Part shown: piece by piece, positions 61,097-64,000 of the stretch | How the letters are laid out: each line of letters opens with the position of its first letter | How positions within the stretch are numbered: position 1 is the first letter of the stretch | Assembly: GCF_039851975.1 (NCBI RefSeq) | Contig: NZ_CP156660.1 | Span: 930,001 to 994,000, forward strand | From: Desulfoscipio sp. XC116 | Lineage (GTDB): Bacteria > Bacillota > Desulfotomaculia > Desulfotomaculales > Desulfallaceae | Reading direction: 5' to 3' | Length of the DNA stretch: 64,000 nt | Program-made: the position numbers and the translations under genes | The notes under the pieces: model-generated | Seen by the model: the letters and a program-made list of their open reading frames with translations, nothing else | Told to the model about the DNA's origin: nothing | Database searches by the model: none

Positions 61097-61155
61097 TGGT
61101 GCCGATGGCCGGAGTCGAACCGGCATGGAGGTTATCCAACGGTTTTTGAGTCCCT
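61097..61155 (-). other. Attachment site: 3' part of tRNA-Leu(CAA), copy 2
   Basis: Same minus-strand segment as 41139-41197 (one base differs next to the anticodon loop). It is part of a longer direct repeat running from about 61040 to 61691, matched by 41080-41720. The 5' half of the tRNA is again missing, so the intact tRNA gene should lie beyond the window on the right. Confidence 0.8.
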
Positions 61156-61442
61156 TCACATTACCGGAAGCATCGGGAATGTAACGTACTCTACCGGAAT
61201 CCTCAGACCCTCAAAAACCTTGTATAATGCGGGTTTGCGGCACTTAAAACCCGGAAAGCCACGTCACTCCAAGGCTCCCTCAAAAGAGCGGTTTTGACAT
61301 AAATTTTGGACGTTGGAGGGATATTGGAGGGATATTCAGGAGGGATATCCGGACCGTCTGCCGTCAGAACATCGAACGTGTAGTAATCAAAAATCAATAT
61401 TGTAACAGTCATCCTACCATTGACAAATCTTTTCAGGAGTTG

Positions 61443-61691
61443 ATGACTGTGAAAAATCAAGAATACTACGAACAGCTTTTTGAGGCGTATCCCGATGTCG
61501 TTACGCTTGATGAATTCAGAGCTATGTTGGGCGGCATTGGAGAAACCACGGCACGAAAGATTTTGCATGGAAATCATATAAAGTACTTTTTCATCCGCAG
61601 TGCCTATAGGATACCAAAGGTATGGGTTATCAAGTATGTGTTAAGCGACCATTACGCCCAGTACCGGCAAGAGCTAAAAGTACAGGTTTAG
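61443..61691 (+). CDS. Excisionase-like HTH protein, copy 2
   Basis: An 82-residue protein differing from that at 41472-41720 in about four residues (for example Ala for Pro after FE, Asn for Lys in HGNHIKYFF, Lys for Glu in VIKYVL). It stands just past the att site on the far side of the 20-kb segment. It belongs to a neighbouring accreted element and may work with that element's own integrase. Confidence 0.82.
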   Translation: MTVKNQEYYEQLFEAYPDVVTLDEFRAMLGGIGETTARKILHGNHIKYFFIRSAYRIPKVWVIKYVLSDHYAQYRQELKVQV

Positions 61692-61714
61692 TATTGAATA
61701 AAAATGAATGGACG

Positions 61715-61748
61715 AGAGGACATAGGTTTGCGCTTATGTTCTCTTTTT
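61715..61748 (+). terminator. Terminator after excisionase copy 2
   Basis: AGAGGACATA and TATGTTCTCT with a following T run; same as at 48206-48239. Confidence 0.75.
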
Positions 61749-61827
61749 ATATGGAAATAAATCCATATGGCTGATATAATTTATATTGATAACGTTGTTT
61801 TTATTGATATTGTATGGAGATTTTTTG

Positions 61828-62067
61828 ATGCCAGATGTGAATGAACTTTTAAACAATGCAATTAAAGAAACAGAGAACTTGAATCAAGAGGAAATTTTCC
61901 TTGTAAGAGATTTATTCAAAGGCTATGAATGGAACCGCATTTCTCGTAGTGAACGGCTTCTGCTTGGTACATTATTTTTAAACTATGTGAACACATCAAA
62001 GGCTTCTATACAAGCGATTGAGAAGACTTCTTCCGGACAGCAGAAATATAGGGTTAAAACGGAATAG
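61828..62067 (+). CDS. DUF1413 family protein
   Basis: A 79-residue protein. The middle EEIFLVRDLFKGYEWNRISRSERLLLGTLFLNYVN is characteristic of DUF1413, a small family found on plasmids and mobile elements of Firmicutes, function unknown. The start at 61828 has GGAGA upstream; a longer frame begins in a promoter-like A+T-rich stretch. It is the only cargo gene behind this excisionase copy before the IS91-type element. Confidence 0.8.
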   Translation: MPDVNELLNNAIKETENLNQEEIFLVRDLFKGYEWNRISRSERLLLGTLFLNYVNTSKASIQAIEKTSSGQQKYRVKTE

Positions 62068-62111
62068 TCTAGTGAGGCTAATAATGTCAAGCTACTTGAG
62101 TTGTCTAGCAA

Positions 62112-62215
62112 ATTATCCGAAGTTAGGCGTAAAAAAACTCAAACCCACTCCAGAGTTTGAGTAAAGTTAGCTGCAGATTATGGTGAAGAAGCTGCTAGCC
62201 CTAACTTTGGATAAT
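62112..62215. repeat. 104-bp element with imperfect terminal inverted repeats
   Basis: ATTATCCGAAGTTAGG at 62112 and CCTAACTTTGGATAAT ending at 62215 match in 15 of 16 positions. Inside are a hairpin CTCAAAC...GTTTGAG and the pair GTTAGCTGC...GCTGCTAGC. It could be a MITE-like remnant or the structured end of the adjoining IS91-type element. Confidence 0.6.
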
Positions 62216-62387
62216 TACATTGCACGAAACCGCGTTGATTGATGCTCTCGCTATGGGGATTAAATAGCTATTTTCCCGTCTAACTTTAGATGGCATTAAG
62301 GGAAACTTGATAGCAAAATGTATCAAAGCAGCGTTAATCATGCTGAAATAGACATAGCTTCCCCCTCCCCATGACAGGGCAAATTTT

Positions 62388-63584
62388 TTAAACATATACA
62401 GTTTTGTTATTGATAGGGGGAGATTTACCCAAGCTCATATACCGTCTGGGTTTTTCCGATCCGCAGTTAGGGCATTTAGATAAATCTATTCCAGTTAGTT
62501 TTAGGATGAGTTGAAGCGTAGAGTATTTTTCTCTGGTTAAAAGAGGTGTATGGGTTAACTGTTTGCAAATCTTCAGTTTGGCTGTCTTGTTACGATTGCC
62601 TAGCAAACCGTAGTGTCTGATTTTCATAAAGCCACTCGGTAGGATATGAATAAGAAATCTGCGGATAAACTCATCGGCGGAAATCGTCATCACCTTATGT
62701 TTACTGTTATCCTTGTAGTCCCTCCATTTGAAGGAAACTGTATTCTTTTCAATGCTAACGATACGTTTATTAGATATAGCCACTCGGTGAGTATATCGAC
62801 CCAGGTATTCAACAACACAACCAGCATTTTTAAATGGTGGTTTGCAGTAAACAATCCACTCTTTGCTATAGAGAGAGGAGAGCAGCTTTTCAAATTCCTT
62901 ATCGTCAGAAAGATAAGTTTGATTACCGTGGAATTCAAGCTTATTTTGACCGTAGAGTTGTTTTAGGTAGTACAGGAATTTGCCTCTGAACTTTCGGGAT
63001 AAAACTTTAACTGGAATGAAAAATTTTTTCCTACTATTTACCCATTTCCCAATGGAGGATAATCCGCCGCCGGGTACAATGCAGTGAATATGCGGGTGGT
63101 GCATGAGGTTTTGTCCCCATGTATGCAGAACAGATGTAAAGCCAATCTTGGCACCGAGATATTTTTTGTCAGAAGCTAATTCAGTAAGTGTTTCAGCAAC
63201 GGCCTTAAACAAAAGGGTGTAGACTACTTTTTGATTCTGATAGGCTATTGAATTGAGCGTATCGGGGATTGAGAAAACTACATGGAAGTATCCAACGTCG
63301 AGCAGATTGATTTTCTGGTTTTCAATCCAGCGTTCTTTGGCAAGAGCTTGGCATTTAGGACAGTGCCTATTGCGACAAGAATTGTAAGAAATTCGGATAT
63401 ACCCACAACTGTCACAAACCTCCTTATGGCCGCCTAACTCTGATGTTCTACATTTTTGAATGGCTGACATCGCTTTATGCTGCACAAGAGTAAGCTTGTG
63501 GTTGCTTCGATAGTTATTGCCGTATTTTAGGAAGATATCTTGAACCTCAGTCATTGGCTTTTTCCGATTCAGCCATCTGATCAA
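62388..63584 (-). CDS. IS91-family transposase
   Basis: A 398-residue HUH rolling-circle transposase. The N-terminal zinc-binding region has CGYIRISYNSCRNRHCPKCQ. The HUH motif is HPHIHCIVPGGG. The Tyr region includes YLGRYTHRVAISNKRI. The C-terminal DLSKCPNCGSEKPRRYM adds another zinc knuckle. It moves by single-strand transfer from an ori end to a ter end. It overlaps the upstream tyrosine recombinase gene by 38 bp, a known arrangement in some IS91-type elements. Intact. Confidence 0.9.
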   Translation of the reverse strand: MIRWLNRKKPMTEVQDIFLKYGNNYRSNHKLTLVQHKAMSAIQKCRTSELGGHKEVCDSCGYIRISYNSCRNRHCPKCQALAKERWIENQKINLLDVGYFHVVFSIPDTLNSIAYQNQKVVYTLLFKAVAETLTELASDKKYLGAKIGFTSVLHTWGQNLMHHPHIHCIVPGGGLSSIGKWVNSRKKFFIPVKVLSRKFRGKFLYYLKQLYGQNKLEFHGNQTYLSDDKEFEKLLSSLYSKEWIVYCKPPFKNAGCVVEYLGRYTHRVAISNKRIVSIEKNTVSFKWRDYKDNSKHKVMTISADEFIRRFLIHILPSGFMKIRHYGLLGNRNKTAKLKICKQLTHTPLLTREKYSTLQLILKLTGIDLSKCPNCGSEKPRRYMSLGKSPPINNKTVYV

Positions 63585-64000
63585 GGGGACTCGTTACGTT
63601 GAGGGATTCAATCTTGACCAAATGCAAATAAACGCAGGTCGTGTTGATATTTGAGTGACCAAGCAGTTGCTTGATGTGGTAAATACTTGTGCCGGATTCA
63701 AGCAGATGAGTTGCAAAACTATGCCTCATCGTATGGACTGTCACGTTTTTATTGATTTTAGCTTTCTTTACATATTTATGGAAGAGATTTTGTACAGCTC
63801 TGGGAGTTATGTGAGTGTCGGTATGATTTCGGCTGTAAAAAAGCCACTCTTTGGGGCGGTAAGCTTTCCAGTAAACTCTAAGAATCTCAAGATTAGCTTC
63901 AGAAAGCAGGGCATAACGATCTTTACCCCCTTTGGCATTGCGAATGAACAGTTGCATTTTATCGCTATGAATATCTGAAACTTTAAGGGAGGCCACTTCA
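63547..64000 (-). CDS. Tyrosine recombinase of the IS91-type element (runs off window)
   Basis: At least 151 residues of the catalytic domain are visible, with NAKGGKDRYALL, VHTMRHSFATHLLESGTSIYHIKQLLGHSNINTTCVYLH including HxxRH and the nucleophilic Tyr. The frame is open to the right edge (EVASLKVSDI), so the N-terminal part lies outside. Its gene overlaps the transposase gene. It may resolve cointegrates or assist transposition. Confidence 0.88.
   Translation of the reverse strand, partial: EVASLKVSDIHSDKMQLFIRNAKGGKDRYALLSEANLEILRVYWKAYRPKEWLFYSRNHTDTHITPRAVQNLFHKYVKKAKINKNVTVHTMRHSFATHLLESGTSIYHIKQLLGHSNINTTCVYLHLVKIESLNVTSPLDQMAESEKAND

Overview
This window looks like a low-to-mid G+C Clostridia chromosome, most likely a Peptococcaceae/Desulfotomaculum-type bacterium. 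That assignment is inferred from gene style (Gram-positive signal peptides and SLH domain, AGGAGG-type ribosome sites, Tn916/ICE-like transfer gene debris, an RND pump in an apparently monoderm setting), not from a marker gene. A fairly G+C-rich, compact backbone (pab genes, the peptide cluster at 10.7-16.1 kb) alternates with A+T-rich, heavily decayed accessory DNA.

1-9 kb: start of a secreted protein; a cyclic-di-GMP-I type riboswitch and terminator reading into a receiver-like protein that has lost its phosphorylation residues; a truncated AraC regulator; the p-aminobenzoate operon pabA-pabB-pabC behind an attenuator-like terminator; an arsenic-type operon (ArsR, ArsP-like permease, redox protein) with a perfect operator; an orphan Phd/YefM antitoxin; a DUF1906-SLH protein. 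9-16 kb: a lipoprotein, then a ribosomal peptide (RiPP) cluster on the minus strand: ECF sigma factor, small partner, NHLP-type precursor with a 10-residue core, a dehydratase-only LanM-like enzyme and two radical SAM/SPASM proteins.

16-31 kb: a TetR regulator, several gene ruins (RelB antitoxin, substrate-binding protein joined to a CoA-dehydratase activase, PIN toxin), conjugative element debris, and an intact TetR-MFP-RND efflux module with matching operators on both sides of tetR. 26-37 kb is mostly decayed or A+T-rich: stalk-domain and lipoprotein fragments, ICE primase, VirB4 and CHAP-protein remnants, a secreted amidase, a lipoprotein, and an ECF sigma/anti-sigma/secreted protein operon. 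37.4-40.4 kb is a three-gene transposon (DUF6431, DDE transposase, ExeA-like ATPase).

41-61 kb is the most striking part. Two near-identical direct repeats of about 0.7 kb, each containing the 3' end of a tRNA-Leu(CAA) gene followed by an excisionase gene, lie 19,958 bp apart. Between them are a defence operon (XRE regulator, m5C methyltransferase, GHKL-ATPase/TIR fusion, Vsr), an IS4-type insertion, a pair of nuclease-STAND NTPases (the second cut off by recombination with a partial copy of the RND pump), and an integration module (sigma factor, HTH protein, excisionase, tyrosine integrase with a duplicated core-binding domain). This reads as tandem accretion of integrative elements at one tRNA gene, carrying defence cargo. 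61.4-64 kb holds another excisionase, a DUF1413 gene and an IS91-type transposase coupled to a tyrosine recombinase that runs off the window.
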